Shown here: piece after piece, positions 36,467 to 48,054 of the stretch
Position numbering within the stretch: the first letter of the stretch is position 1
Layout of the letters: every line of letters starts with the position of its first letter
Source: Oceanospirillales bacterium
GTDB taxonomy: Bacteria > Pseudomonadota > Gammaproteobacteria > Pseudomonadales > Balneatricaceae
Direction: 5' to 3'
Length of the DNA: 64,000 nucleotides
Assembly (NCBI GenBank): GCA_018223185.1
Contig: JAAEYW010000003.1
Span: forward strand, 266,869 to 330,868
Made by a program: the position numbers and the translations under genes
Notes under the pieces: generated by a model
Seen by the model: only the letters and a program-made list of their open reading frames with translations
Told to the model about the DNA's origin: nothing
The model's database searches: none

Positions 36467-36940
36467 GTGCCGCATAAATCTGATTGCAGTGTGTTCGTTG
36501 CCGATGAAGCGGCGATGGTGAAGTTTGGGCAGCAGATTGCCCGGGCAGCAAGTGGGGGAGAGGTGATCTTTCTTAACGGTGACCTAGGTATGGGGAAAAC
36601 CACCCTGAGTCGGGGCGTCCTGCAGGGGTTTGGTCATCAAGGTTCGGTTAAGAGTCCTACCTATACACTGGTCGAACCCTATGAACTGGGTGATATTACG
36701 GTGTTTCATTTTGATCTCTATCGGCTGGGTGATCCTGAGGAACTCGAATATCTGGGTATCAGGGACTATTTTACCGATCAGAGCATCTGTCTGATTGAGT
36801 GGCCTGAACGGGGTGAAGGCGCGCTGCCACTGGCTGATCTGCTGCTGAATATCACCGTAGAGCAGCGGGGCCGCCGCATAAACTGGCAGGCACAGACTGA
36901 AAAAGGCCGGCAACTGGCCGATAAACTAAAAATAAGCTGA
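36467..36940 (+). CDS. tsaE: tRNA threonylcarbamoyladenosine ATPase subunit TsaE
   Basis: 157 residues from a GTG at 36467, preceded by AAGGAAGG. P-loop GDLGMGKTTLSRG at about 40-52 and switch-like block SPTYTLVEPYELGDITVFHFDLYRL. It works with TsaB and TsaD to make t6A37 in ANN-decoding tRNAs. The amidase gene follows. Confidence 0.95.
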   Translation: MPHKSDCSVFVADEAAMVKFGQQIARAASGGEVIFLNGDLGMGKTTLSRGVLQGFGHQGSVKSPTYTLVEPYELGDITVFHFDLYRLGDPEELEYLGIRDYFTDQSICLIEWPERGEGALPLADLLLNITVEQRGRRINWQAQTEKGRQLADKLKIS

Positions 36941-37030
36941 TATTGCCGACAGCCTGCTGGAATGGGGCTGGCTTTAAAGGGGCTGAATTTCAAGAGGCTC
37001 AATTTCAAGAGCCTGGGTTGTAACCGCACG

Positions 37031-38395
37031 ATGAGAAACAGAATGATACGACGAGCAGGACTGATAGTATTGCTTCTGAGCTGCTGGCTGGGGGCGGCCG
37101 GAGGTTATGCGGCTGAAGTGCACAACGTACGGGTGTGGATCGCTCCGGATCATGCACGTCTGGTGTTTGATCTATCTGCAGCGGTGCAACATAAGCTGTT
37201 TACCCTGAAAAAGCCTGATCGTATTGTTCTGGATGTGTCAGATTCGACACTGTTATCCAGTCTTGAAAGCGTTGATCTGTCCAGTAGCCCGGTGTCACTG
37301 ATCCGTTCCGGCTCCCGTAATGGCGGCAAGGATCTGCGCATTGTGCTGGACCTCAAAGAACATGTGAGGCCTAAAAGTTTTGCTTTGAAACCCAATGATC
37401 AGTACGGACACCGTCTGGTACTCGACCTGTATCGCGATGCTGCCCCCGAGGCACTGCAGAAAACCGCAGTTGCGTCTGCGGACGACCCGGCAGCCTTGCG
37501 GGATATCGTGATTGCGATTGACGCCGGACACGGAGGGGAAGATCCGGGTGCTGTCGGTCCTGGGCGGGTAAAGGAGAAAACCGTGGTTCTGGGGATTGCC
37601 CGGGAACTCAGTGTGTTGCTGGAAAGGGAACGGGGTTTTCAGCCGAAACTGACCCGTGATGGCGATTACTATATCAGTCTGCGAAGCCGGACTGAGCGAG
37701 CCCGCAAGATGAATGCGGACATGTTTGTCTCGATCCATGCGGATGGTTTTCAGGATCACCGGGCCCGGGGCGCTTCTGTCTGGGTTCTGTCTCCCCGGGG
37801 AGCCAGTAGTGAGATGGGGCGCTGGCTGGCGCAGAAGGAAAACAGTGCTGATCTGATTGGTGGTGTAGGCGGTGTCAGTCTGGAAGATAAAGATGATGTG
37901 CTGGCGAAGGTTCTACTGGATATGTCGATGACGGCCAGTCGTAGCGATAGCCGGGATATCGCCCGCAGCATCCATAAAAATATGAGTATGTTTGCCAAAA
38001 TGCATAAAAATCAGGTTGAGCAAGCGGGATTTGTGGTGCTGAAGTCTCCGGATATTCCTTCTATTCTGGTTGAGACCGGTTTTATCACCAATCATGATGA
38101 GGCGGCTAAACTTAAATCCAGGGCGTATCAACAGAAGATGGCTCAGGCTATTTTTGCCGGAATTAAAGCCCATTTTCTGGCTAAGCCTCCTGCGCTGACC
38201 TGGCTCGCCTGGCAGAAAGAGGGACGGGGAACGATCAGGGCGACGCCTTCCAGCTACAAGGTGATGCGGGGCGATACCCTCTCTGTTATTGCCAGCAGGA
38301 ACGGTGTATCGTTGTCTGCTCTACGTAAGGCTAACGGTCTTCACGGCGCTGACCATATCCAGGTTGGCCAGGTGCTGAAGATCCCTGCCAGTTAA
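37031..38395 (+). CDS. amiB: N-acetylmuramoyl-L-alanine amidase with AMIN and LysM domains
   Basis: 454 residues from the ATG at 37031. An ATG at 36962 is open too but adds a repeated LNFK-RLNFK stretch before the signal peptide (RRAGLIVLLLSCWLGAAGGYA). Domains: AMIN (about 30-130), Amidase_3 (about 155-375; IAIDAGHGGEDPGA with the first Zn His, SIHADGF with another, and VETGFITN with the catalytic Glu) and a C-terminal LysM (YKVMRGDTLSVIASRNGVSL). Cleaves septal peptidoglycan during cell separation in the periplasm. mutL follows after 22 bases. Confidence 0.94.
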   Translation: MRNRMIRRAGLIVLLLSCWLGAAGGYAAEVHNVRVWIAPDHARLVFDLSAAVQHKLFTLKKPDRIVLDVSDSTLLSSLESVDLSSSPVSLIRSGSRNGGKDLRIVLDLKEHVRPKSFALKPNDQYGHRLVLDLYRDAAPEALQKTAVASADDPAALRDIVIAIDAGHGGEDPGAVGPGRVKEKTVVLGIARELSVLLERERGFQPKLTRDGDYYISLRSRTERARKMNADMFVSIHADGFQDHRARGASVWVLSPRGASSEMGRWLAQKENSADLIGGVGGVSLEDKDDVLAKVLLDMSMTASRSDSRDIARSIHKNMSMFAKMHKNQVEQAGFVVLKSPDIPSILVETGFITNHDEAAKLKSRAYQQKMAQAIFAGIKAHFLAKPPALTWLAWQKEGRGTIRATPSSYKVMRGDTLSVIASRNGVSLSALRKANGLHGADHIQVGQVLKIPAS

Positions 38396-38417
38396 ATAAC
38401 TATTTGTAATCTGTGAT

Positions 38418-40313
38418 ATGTCCCGAATACACCTGCTGACCCCCCGGCTTGCGAACCAGATCGCTGCCGGTGAAGTTGTTGAACGCCCCGCTTCTGTTGT
38501 TAAAGAAATTCTGGAAAACAGTCTTGATGCCGGGGCTGGCCGGATTGAGCTGGATATCGAGCAGGGTGGCGTCAAGCTGATTCGTCTGCGGGACGATGGT
38601 CAGGGCATCGAGAAAGATGACCTGCCACTGGCCCTGAGTCGTCACGCTACCAGTAAAATACTCAATCTTGATGATCTTGAAGCGGTGCAAAGTCTCGGGT
38701 TCCGGGGTGAAGCGCTGGCCTCGATAAGTTCGGTGTCCCGTCTGACTCTCACCTCACGTACAGCCGATCAGGATGCCGGCTGGCAGGTGCGGACAGAGGG
38801 GCGGGATATGGTCGCTGAGGTCTCGCCCTCGGCCCATCCTCAGGGCTCAACCGTTGAAGTGCGGGATCTGTTTTTTAATACTCCGGCGCGGCGTAAGTTT
38901 CTCAAGACCGAAAAAACTGAGTTTAAACACCTTGAAGAAGTAGTTAAGCGGCTGGCACTGAGCCGGTTTGATGTTGGTTTTACGCTGCGTCATAACCAGA
39001 AAGTGATCCATCAACTGCGCCCGGCTGTCAGTGAAACTGAGCAGGAGCGACGTATCTCTACCCTGCTGTCACCGGCGTTTATTGAAAACGCTATGAAGGT
39101 GGATGTCAGCGCGGAAGCATCCGGCCTCCGGTTGTGGGGCTGGGTGGCGCTGCCAACCTTCTCCCGCAGCCAGGCCGATCTGCAGTATTTCTTTGTAAAT
39201 GGACGGATTATCCGCGATAAAGTGGTTGCTCATGCGTTGCGTCAGGCCTATCAGGATGTGCTCTATCATGGGCGCCACCCTGCCTATGTGCTTTATATGG
39301 AGCTGGATCCGAAGCTGGTGGATGTGAATGTGCACCCCACCAAACATGAGGTACGCTTTCGTGAGACCCGTCTGGTGCACGATTTTATCTTCCGTACCAC
39401 TCACCGGGTTATCGCTGATATACGGCCGGAACACGGTGTGGAACCCGCCATCTCCGGTGCGGCGGCCAGCGCCCTGTTAAGTGCAGTCCCGGGGCAGTCG
39501 CTGTCACCGCAGAGTTTTGAGCAGAGTCGCATGCCGCTGCATCAGTTACAGCAGGATGCTGGCCGCTCATCAGGCTCAGGCTTCACCGCTGATGGTCGGT
39601 ATCAGGCTGATCGTCCTGCGGTGGGTCAGGTGCGTGATCAGATTTCCGGTTATGGCGCACTCCATCCTCAGCAGGGCATGTCTGATACCCAGCCTGCCGT
39701 GCCAATGGCTCAGTCTGATGATACAGAGTGTCCGCCGTTGGGGTACGCCATTGCGCAGTTGCACGGTGTTTTTGTGCTGGCGCAGAATGATGCCGGGCTG
39801 GTAGTGGTTGATATGCACGCCGCCCATGAACGGGTTGTTTATGAACGGATGAAGCTGGCCTGTGAAGCAGAAGGGGTGCGCAGTCAGCCGTTGCTGGTGC
39901 CGGTGAGCATGGCGGTCAGCTCCATGGAAGCTGACTGCGCGGAAGAGCAGGCTGAGGTGTTTACGAAACTGGGCTTTGAAATCGCCCGTATGGGGGAGGA
40001 AACCCTGGTGGTACGGCAGGTTCCGGTGGCGCTGGCCAGTGCTGATATCAATAAACTGATTCTCGATGTGCTGGGCGATATGGTGCAGTTTGGTACCAGT
40101 CTGAAGATTCAGCATCATACCAATGAATTGCTGGCGACGATGGCTTGTCATGGTTCTGTGCGCGCCAACCGGCAACTGACTATTCCTGAGATGAACGCAT
40201 TGTTGCGGGATATGGAGCGTACCGAACGGAGTGGACAGTGTAACCACGGTCGTCCGACCTGGACACAGATGTCGATGAATGATCTCGATAGTCTGTTTAT
40301 GCGGGGACAGTAG
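38418..40313 (+). CDS. mutL: DNA mismatch repair protein MutL, endonuclease type
   Basis: 631 residues. GHKL ATPase N-terminus: [19 protein letters not shown] (Mg Asn), RDDGQGI, and [13 protein letters not shown]. The linker runs about 340-440. The C-terminal dimerisation domain contains [12 protein letters not shown], matching the D-x-H-A-x2-E-x4-E endonuclease motif, plus [11 protein letters not shown] and CNHGRPTW, the other metal-site motifs. This is the Pseudomonas-type MutL that nicks DNA itself; E. coli MutL lacks it and uses MutH. The stop is one base from the miaA start. Confidence 0.97.
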   Translation: MSRIHLLTPRLANQIAAGEVVERPASVVKEILENSLDAGAGRIELDIEQGGVKLIRLRDDGQGIEKDDLPLALSRHATSKILNLDDLEAVQSLGFRGEALASISSVSRLTLTSRTADQDAGWQVRTEGRDMVAEVSPSAHPQGSTVEVRDLFFNTPARRKFLKTEKTEFKHLEEVVKRLALSRFDVGFTLRHNQKVIHQLRPAVSETEQERRISTLLSPAFIENAMKVDVSAEASGLRLWGWVALPTFSRSQADLQYFFVNGRIIRDKVVAHALRQAYQDVLYHGRHPAYVLYMELDPKLVDVNVHPTKHEVRFRETRLVHDFIFRTTHRVIADIRPEHGVEPAISGAAASALLSAVPGQSLSPQSFEQSRMPLHQLQQDAGRSSGSGFTADGRYQADRPAVGQVRDQISGYGALHPQQGMSDTQPAVPMAQSDDTECPPLGYAIAQLHGVFVLAQNDAGLVVVDMHAAHERVVYERMKLACEAEGVRSQPLLVPVSMAVSSMEADCAEEQAEVFTKLGFEIARMGEETLVVRQVPVALASADINKLILDVLGDMVQFGTSLKIQHHTNELLATMACHGSVRANRQLTIPEMNALLRDMERTERSGQCNHGRPTWTQMSMNDLDSLFMRGQ

Positions 40314-40314
40314 T

Positions 40315-41256
40315 TTGAGCGAACAGAAATTACCGCCGGCTATTTTTTTGATGGGGCCAACCGCCTCGGGTAAAACCGATCTGGCAATGGCGCTGTGTGA
40401 TCATCTGCCCTGTGACATCATTAGTGTCGATTCGGCGATGATCTACCGGGATATGAATATCGGCACAGCGACCCCCGATGCGGAGTTTTTATCCCGCTAT
40501 CCGCATCGGCTGGTGGATATTCTTGATCCGGCTGAGAGTTATTCGGCGGCCGATTTCAGGACCGATGCCCTGCGTGAGATGGCTGAGATCACTGCTGCAG
40601 GCAAAATACCTCTGCTGGTGGGCGGGACCATGCTCTATTATCAGGCGCTACTGAAAGGGCTGGCGACCCTGCCCCAGGCGGATCAGGCCATTCGTGACCG
40701 GCTGCTACAGGAGGCGGCCGAGCATGGCTGGGAATACCTGCATCAGCGTTTGCAGCAGGTTGATCCTGTCGCGGCGCAGCGGATTCATCCCAATGATCCG
40801 CAGCGGATGCAGCGGGCTCTGGAGGTTTACGAACTGACCGGCCGGTCGATGACCGAGATGTGGCTGGAACAGGAATCGCAACGACTGCCTTATAACGTCA
40901 CTCAGCTCTGTGTTATGCCCGGTGAGCGTAAAGTTCTTCATGAACGTATTGAGAAACGCTTCCAGATTATGCTCGGGCAGGGATTTGAAGAAGAGGTTCG
41001 GGCGCTTTGGGAACGGGGTGATCTGAATCTGCAGATGCCCTCGGTTCGTTGTGTCGGATACAGACAGATGTGGGAGTATTTTGAGGGGCGGTGGGATTAC
41101 CCGACCATGATCGAAAAAAGTGTCATCGCGACGCGACAATTGGCCAAACGACAGGTCACCTGGCTGCGCAGTTGGGATAATCTGAACAATTTTGAATCTG
41201 CAGACCTTAATTTAACTAAGAATGCCTTGAAATTGTTGGATGGGATCATTATATAA
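40315..41256 (+). CDS. miaA: tRNA dimethylallyltransferase
   Basis: 313 residues from a TTG at 40315, two bases after the mutL stop; a longer frame inside mutL is not the start. P-loop [15 protein letters not shown] at about 11-25; dimethylallyl and tRNA recognition blocks [32 protein letters not shown] and [12 protein letters not shown]. It adds i6 to A37 of tRNAs reading codons beginning with U. The hfq promoters commonly lie in its 3' end. Confidence 0.96.
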   Translation: MSEQKLPPAIFLMGPTASGKTDLAMALCDHLPCDIISVDSAMIYRDMNIGTATPDAEFLSRYPHRLVDILDPAESYSAADFRTDALREMAEITAAGKIPLLVGGTMLYYQALLKGLATLPQADQAIRDRLLQEAAEHGWEYLHQRLQQVDPVAAQRIHPNDPQRMQRALEVYELTGRSMTEMWLEQESQRLPYNVTQLCVMPGERKVLHERIEKRFQIMLGQGFEEEVRALWERGDLNLQMPSVRCVGYRQMWEYFEGRWDYPTMIEKSVIATRQLAKRQVTWLRSWDNLNNFESADLNLTKNALKLLDGIII

Positions 41257-41613
<357 letters not shown>

Positions 41614-41621
41614 GGTATTCA

Positions 41622-42941
41622 TTGTTCTTTGAGCGCCCTGAGTCTGGCGAATGCGCCATTCTTGTTCATATCGATATGGCAGATGAAGTGGACCGCGAAA
41701 GTCCTAAAGAGCTCGAAGAGCTCGCTTTGTCTGCTGGTGCAGATCCGGTTGCCTTTCTAACCGGCTCTCGCAGTCTTCCTAATCCTAAAACGTTTATCGG
41801 CTCTGGTAAGGTACAAGAGCTGAAGGATCTTGTGCGCCTGCATGACGCTGAGCTGGTTATTTTTAATCACAGCTTAAGCCCTGGCCAGGAACGCAATATT
41901 GAGCGTGAAATTGAATGCCGTGTACTTGATCGTACCGGCCTTATCCTGGATATTTTTGCCCAGCGTGCCCGCACCCATGAAGGTAAACTTCAGGTTGAAC
42001 TCGCGCAGCTGGAGCATATGTCGACCCGGTTGGTGCGGGGCTGGACCCACCTTGAACGACAAAAGGGTGGTATTGGTCTGCGGGGGCCGGGTGAAACCCA
42101 GCTGGAAACCGACCGCCGATTGCTGCGGGCACGGATTAAAAACATTCTCAAACGGCTGGAAAAGGTGCGTAAGCAGCGCGAGCAGGGACGTCGTGCCCGC
42201 AGCCGTTCAGAGGTGCCGACTATTTCGCTGGTGGGTTATACCAACGCCGGTAAATCAACGCTGTTTAATCGCATCACTCATGCACACGTATATGCTGCAG
42301 ATCAGTTGTTTGCGACGCTGGACCCTACTCTGCGCCGGATTGATCTGGCTGATGTGGGACCGGCGATTCTGGCGGATACGGTAGGTTTTATACGCCATCT
42401 TCCTCACAAGCTTGTCGAAGCGTTCCGTGCTACTCTGCAGGAAACCATCGAGGCTGACCTGCTGCTACATGTTATCGATGCCTACGATGAGGATCGTCAG
42501 TCTCATATGGATGAAGTGCATTCTGTTCTGAAAGAGATCGGTGCAGATGAGGTGCTGACCCTCGAAGTCTATAACAAAATCGATATGCTTGAGCGGGCTG
42601 AAGCCCGCATCGACCGAAACGATGAAGGTAAGCCTGTACGGGTCTGGTTGTCTGCGGTATCGGGTGAAGGTATTGACCTGCTGTTTCAGGCAATTACTGA
42701 GTTGCTGGTCGGGGATATTTTTCATGAACAGCTGAGTCTGGGGCCGGAAGAGGGTGGTTTGCGTGCTCAGCTCTATGCTCAGGGGGCTGTTCTGAATGAG
42801 GCGGTGGATGATCAGGGAATTATTGATCTGGAGGTACGTATCCAGAAAAAAGATCTGCTGCAGCTATTAAGTCGTATGAATATAGCACCGGAGCGCTATC
42901 TGGGTGCTAATGTAAAGAAACCCGAGTGGTTGCATAGTTAA
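41622..42941 (+). CDS. hflX: Ribosome-associated GTPase HflX
   Basis: 439 residues from a TTG at 41622, with TGAGG six bases upstream; the opening LFFERPESGE matches the family start. N-terminal HflX domain with the glycine-rich RQKGGIGLRGPGETQLE block, then a coiled region and a G domain with GYTNAGKSTLFN (about 207-218), DTVGFI and NKIDM. It splits stalled or heat-damaged 70S ribosomes. Confidence 0.97.
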   Translation: MFFERPESGECAILVHIDMADEVDRESPKELEELALSAGADPVAFLTGSRSLPNPKTFIGSGKVQELKDLVRLHDAELVIFNHSLSPGQERNIEREIECRVLDRTGLILDIFAQRARTHEGKLQVELAQLEHMSTRLVRGWTHLERQKGGIGLRGPGETQLETDRRLLRARIKNILKRLEKVRKQREQGRRARSRSEVPTISLVGYTNAGKSTLFNRITHAHVYAADQLFATLDPTLRRIDLADVGPAILADTVGFIRHLPHKLVEAFRATLQETIEADLLLHVIDAYDEDRQSHMDEVHSVLKEIGADEVLTLEVYNKIDMLERAEARIDRNDEGKPVRVWLSAVSGEGIDLLFQAITELLVGDIFHEQLSLGPEEGGLRAQLYAQGAVLNEAVDDQGIIDLEVRIQKKDLLQLLSRMNIAPERYLGANVKKPEWLHS

Positions 42942-42996
42942 GTTATGCTGCTTACAATTTTTTAATGATTTAAACAGTTCTATAACGGAGTACAGT

Positions 42997-44181
42997 ATGG
43001 CTTGGAATGAGCCTGGTGGTAACGGGAATAATCAGGACCCCTGGAATAACGGCGGTGATCGTCGCGGCGGTGGTAAAAAAGATCAGGGTCCACCTGATCT
43101 TGACGAAGCGCTGCAGAAACTGCAGGAAAAGCTGAACGGTATCTTCGGCAAAGGTGGCAGCAAGGGCGGCGGTGGTTCCGGTCCGTCAGCCGGCTCATCG
43201 GCTGGTTTGCTGGTAGTTGTTGCCGTGGTAATGCTGGTCGGCTGGGCGGTGATGGGTTTTTACACCGTGGATCAGCAGGAGCGGGGCGTTGTACTGCGTC
43301 TGGGTAAATATCAGGAAACGGTGATGCCGGGTCTGCAGTGGAATCCACCGCTGATCGATAATGTTATCACCACGAATGTTACCCGGGTAAGTGCCTACGA
43401 GCACCGTTCACTGATGCTGACTGAGGATGAGAATATCGTCGATGTGAGTATGACCGTTCAGTATGTCATCTCTGATCCTGTTAATTACGCCCTGAAAGTT
43501 CGCGATCCTAATGTTAGTTTGCAACATGCTTCTGAATCGGCACTGCGGCACACGGTTGGGTCATCTGAGATGAACTCTATTCTGACAGCGGGTCGTGAGG
43601 TTCTGGGTAGTGATGTGAAGGAACGCCTGCAGAACTATATGGATGGTTATCAGACGGGTTTGCGGATCACTCAGATCAATATCAAGGAAGCGAAAGCACC
43701 TTCCCAGGTCCAGGATGCGTTCGATGACGTGATCAAGGCTCGTGAGGATGAGCAGCGTTCTATTAACCAGTCTGAATCTTACCGTAACGGTATTGTCCCT
43801 GAGGCGCGTGGTAATGCTCAGCGGATGAAGGAAGAGGCTAATGGTTACCGGGAGCGGGTTGTTGCTCAGGCAGAGGGTGATGCAAAACGTTTTGTCTCGC
43901 TGCTGACTGAATATCAGAAAGCGCCTGAAGTGACTCGTGAGCGTCTCTACCTGGATGCGATGGAAACTGTGTATGCGAACAACTCGAAAGTGTTGGTCGA
44001 TGTTGAGGGTGGCAACAATATGATGTATCTGCCACTGGATAAGCTGGCAGAAAGCCGGCCCCGGGCTGCAACCAGCAGTAGTTCAGGTCGTTTGAGTAGT
44101 TCTGAACTGCGCGATGTGACTAATCAGGTTATTGAACAGCTTCGTCAGCGCCAGCAATCGACATCACGGGAGGTACGCTAA
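42997..44181 (+). CDS. hflK: HflK, FtsH modulator, SPFH family
   Basis: 394 residues. A Gly/Asn-rich cytosolic N-terminus (WNEPGGNGNNQDPWNNGGD), one transmembrane helix at about 69-88 and a periplasmic SPFH/band-7 domain (VDQQERGVVLRLGKYQETV…PLIDN). A long helix rich in Glu, Arg and Ala follows (QVQDAFDDVIKAREDEQRS). With HflC it forms a cage around the FtsH protease. The stop and the next ATG share a base. Confidence 0.97.
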   Translation: MAWNEPGGNGNNQDPWNNGGDRRGGGKKDQGPPDLDEALQKLQEKLNGIFGKGGSKGGGGSGPSAGSSAGLLVVVAVVMLVGWAVMGFYTVDQQERGVVLRLGKYQETVMPGLQWNPPLIDNVITTNVTRVSAYEHRSLMLTEDENIVDVSMTVQYVISDPVNYALKVRDPNVSLQHASESALRHTVGSSEMNSILTAGREVLGSDVKERLQNYMDGYQTGLRITQINIKEAKAPSQVQDAFDDVIKAREDEQRSINQSESYRNGIVPEARGNAQRMKEEANGYRERVVAQAEGDAKRFVSLLTEYQKAPEVTRERLYLDAMETVYANNSKVLVDVEGGNNMMYLPLDKLAESRPRAATSSSSGRLSSSELRDVTNQVIEQLRQRQQSTSREVR

Positions 44182-45053
44182 TGTCAGGTAAATCTATGAC
44201 GGGACTTGTGATCGCGCTGTTACTTATCGTGGTTGGCTTTAACTCCCTGTATATCATCAAAGAGACTGATCGGGCGGTGCTGCTGAAGTTCGGTGAGATT
44301 GTAAATCCGGATATCAAACCGGGTCTGCATGTTCGCTGGCCGATTATCAACAAGGTTCGTAAATTCGATGGTCGGGTGCAGACTCTGGATGCTCAGCCGC
44401 AGTCATACCTGACTGTGGAGAAGAAGCGACTGATCGTTGACTCGTTCATTAAGTGGCGTGTGACCGATCCGCAGAAATACTACACCGCTACTTCAGGTGA
44501 TGAGTATAAAGCGGCAGAACTGCTGTTTCCGAACGTTGATGCCGGCCTTCGAAATCAGTTTGGTGAGCGTACCCTGACAGAAGTTGTCTCCGGTGAGCGT
44601 GATGAACTGATGCTTGAGCTGGTGAATGCATTGAGTGTTCAGACCAAGGAAGAGCTGGGTATTGAGATGATCGATATTCGCGTCAAGAAGATCGATCTGC
44701 CGCAGGAAGTGTCTGCCTCTGTATATGAGCGGATGCGTACTGAACGTGAGCGTGAAGCCCGTGAGCTGCGCTCCCGTGGTAAGGAGCTTGCCGAAGGTAT
44801 CCAGGCGGATGCTGATCGTCAGAAAGCGGTTATTGAGGCAAATGCGTACCGTGATGCTCAGCAGGTTCGTGGTGAGGGTGATGCCATGGCCGCCAAAATA
44901 TACGCTGAAGCCTATACTAAAGACTCTGAGTTCTATGCCTTTTATCGTAGTCTGAATGCGTATAAAGAAGCGTTTAATCAGCAGGGTGATATCATGGTGC
45001 TCAAGCCTGATAGTGATTTCTTCCGCTATCTGGGAAATTCCAAGGGTAAGTGA
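44181..45053 (+). CDS. hflC: HflC, FtsH modulator, SPFH family
   Basis: 290 residues. N-terminal membrane helix (GLVIALLLIVVGFNSLYII), SPFH domain (ETDRAVLLKFGEIV…PGLHVRWPIINKV) and a long charged helix (RMRTEREREARELRSRGKELAEG). The C-terminus ends in FFRYLGNSKGK. Partner of HflK. Its ATG overlaps the hflK stop (TAATG), implying coupled translation in equal amounts. Confidence 0.97.
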   Translation: MSGKSMTGLVIALLLIVVGFNSLYIIKETDRAVLLKFGEIVNPDIKPGLHVRWPIINKVRKFDGRVQTLDAQPQSYLTVEKKRLIVDSFIKWRVTDPQKYYTATSGDEYKAAELLFPNVDAGLRNQFGERTLTEVVSGERDELMLELVNALSVQTKEELGIEMIDIRVKKIDLPQEVSASVYERMRTEREREARELRSRGKELAEGIQADADRQKAVIEANAYRDAQQVRGEGDAMAAKIYAEAYTKDSEFYAFYRSLNAYKEAFNQQGDIMVLKPDSDFFRYLGNSKGK

Positions 45054-45086
45054 TCGCTATACGTCAATTGTCGTATAAAAAATCCA

Positions 45087-45118
45087 CGGAATAGGCTCAC
45101 TAAATGACCTGTTCCGTG
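45087..45118. terminator. Long hairpin after hflC
   Basis: CCACGGAA-T-AGG, loop of about ten bases, CCT-G-TTCCGTGG. A twelve-pair stem with one internal mismatch but without a T tract. It may be a processing or attenuation structure rather than a terminator; a true terminator follows at 45131. Confidence 0.5.
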
Positions 45119-45130
45119 GTAGAATTCATC

Positions 45131-45157
45131 AACCGGGTTTTGACCCGGTTTTTTTAT
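45131..45157 (+). terminator. hflC terminator
   Basis: AACCGGGT, loop TTTG, ACCCGGTT, then TTTTT. It separates hflXKC from the following DUF2065-hisZ-purA genes. Confidence 0.85.
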
Positions 45158-45189
45158 GTGGCGGCCGTGCCGTTGTGTTGAGGTGGGTA

Positions 45190-45387
45190 ATGAATTCTGA
45201 GCTCTGGCATCCGTTACTGATCGGCTTTTGTCTGATGCTGGTGATGGAAGGAATCATTCCTTTCCTCTATCCGCAGCGCTGGCGTAATCTGGTTAATCAG
45301 CTGGCACTGGTGAGTAACCGGGGGCTGCGTATAACTGGTTTTGTAAGTATGATGACTGGCGTCATCCTGCTTTATATATTTAACTGA
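45190..45387 (+). CDS. DUF2065 inner-membrane protein
   Basis: 65 residues from the ATG at 45190, preceded by GAGGTGGG. Two membrane helices (about 8-26 and 46-64) with the conserved loop FLYPQRWRNLVNQLALVSNRGLRITG. The family is nearly always placed between hflC and hisZ in gammaproteobacteria, so a link with the HflKC-FtsH system has been supposed; the function is not known. Confidence 0.88.
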   Translation: MNSELWHPLLIGFCLMLVMEGIIPFLYPQRWRNLVNQLALVSNRGLRITGFVSMMTGVILLYIFN

Positions 45388-45410
45388 TCCACTGTATTTC
45401 GGAGAGTTAC

Positions 45411-46595
45411 ATGTCGTTGGCAGAACGCTGGTTGTTACCAGACGGCGTCAAAGAGGTGCTGCCGCCTCGGGCACAGAAGGTAGAGGCAGCGCGGCGGCGC
45501 CTGCTGGATCTGTATGATACCTGGGGTTATGAGCTGGTGATGACTCCACTGATCGAGCACCTGGATTCTCTGCTTGTTGGAGTGGGGCGCGATCTGGAGT
45601 TGAATACTTTTAAAGTCACTGATCAGCTGACTGGGCGGATGCTGGGCATTCGCGCAGATATTACTCAGCAGGTGGCCCGTATTGATGCGAATCATCTGAA
45701 TAATCAGGGTCCGGTTCGTTTTTGTTACTGCAGTACTGTGTTGCACACGCTGCCGGCTAATCCGCTGGCGTCCCGAAATCCACTGCAGGTGGGTGCTGAG
45801 CTATTTGGTCATTCCGGTGTTGCCAGTGATGTCGAAATCATCTCGCTGATGGTGGAAACTCTGAATGCGATGCAGGTCAATCAGGATCTGAGTCTCGATC
45901 TTGGTCACGTGGGTATTTACCGTGGCCTGATGGGTGAGGCTGCTTTGAGTGCGGATCAGGAAACTGAGTACTTTGAGTTGCTTCAGCGTAAAGATCTGCC
46001 TGAGATCGCGCGATTCCTGGCTGGTTCGGGTTTTTCTGACAGCGTTAAGGCGCATCTGACTATACTGCCAACCTTGCATGGCGGGCGTGAAGTGTTGCAG
46101 AAAGCTCGGGTCTGTTTTGCTGATGTTGAAACATCGATTATTGAAGCGCTGGACTATCTGGATGCCCTTGCGGAACAGATATCGCGGCGTTATCCGCAGC
46201 TTGATCTCTATTTTGATCTGAGTGAGCTTCGGGGATATAACTACCATACCGGTGTGGTTTTTGCGGCCTATGTTCCGGCATTCGGGCAAGCAGTTGCCAA
46301 GGGTGGTCGTTATGATGAAGTGGGGCGCGATTTTGGTCGTGCCCGTCCGGCAACCGGATTCAGTGCCGATCTGAAAACTCTTGTTGAGTTATCATCTGTG
46401 CAGGAAAAAACTGCACGTAAAGTGGTGCGGGTGCCGGCTGTTGATGATTCTGCAGCTCTGGACGCTGTGGCTAAGCTGAGAGCTCAGGGGGAGCGTGTTG
46501 TGCCGATGCTGGATGAGGCTGTTGTGGAAGATGCGCAACAGTTTACGCATCAGTTGGTGCAACAGGATGGAACTTGGGTTCTCGAGAGCCTGTAA
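45411..46595 (+). CDS. hisZ: ATP phosphoribosyltransferase regulatory subunit
   Basis: 394 residues. A HisRS-like protein without charging function that partners the short form of HisG in the first step of histidine synthesis. It keeps motif-like blocks WGYELVMTPLIEHLDSLLVG, RADITQQVARIDA and LRGYNYHTGVVFAAYVP. It lacks the anticodon-binding domain of true HisRS, which is encoded separately at 59017. Precedes purA by 33 bases. Confidence 0.95.
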   Translation: MSLAERWLLPDGVKEVLPPRAQKVEAARRRLLDLYDTWGYELVMTPLIEHLDSLLVGVGRDLELNTFKVTDQLTGRMLGIRADITQQVARIDANHLNNQGPVRFCYCSTVLHTLPANPLASRNPLQVGAELFGHSGVASDVEIISLMVETLNAMQVNQDLSLDLGHVGIYRGLMGEAALSADQETEYFELLQRKDLPEIARFLAGSGFSDSVKAHLTILPTLHGGREVLQKARVCFADVETSIIEALDYLDALAEQISRRYPQLDLYFDLSELRGYNYHTGVVFAAYVPAFGQAVAKGGRYDEVGRDFGRARPATGFSADLKTLVELSSVQEKTARKVVRVPAVDDSAALDAVAKLRAQGERVVPMLDEAVVEDAQQFTHQLVQQDGTWVLESL

Positions 46596-46619
46596 ATTTT
46601 TTGATTGATTAAACGCTAG

Positions 46620-47924
<1,305 letters not shown>

Positions 47925-47936
47925 TCGCTTTCTTTG

Positions 47937-47965
47937 AAAAAAACCGGCGATATGCCGGTTTTTTT
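47937..47965. terminator. purA terminator, first of two
   Basis: AAAAAAACCGGC, loop GATAT, GCCGGTTTTTTT. Symmetrical A/T tracts allow use from either strand. Confidence 0.88.
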
Positions 47966-47990
47966 GTGCCTGAAATATAATCTGTAAATG

Positions 47991-48019
47991 AAAAAAAACC
48001 GGGCAATGCCCGGTTTTTT
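47991..48019. terminator. suhB-side terminator, second of two
   Basis: AAAAAAAACCGGGC, loop AAT, GCCCGGTTTTTT. It sits nearest to the suhB stop and likely serves the minus strand, backing up the first hairpin. Confidence 0.88.
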
Positions 48020-48054
48020 ATGACAGCGGTCGCTGTGAGTGTTCGGTTGTCTGC

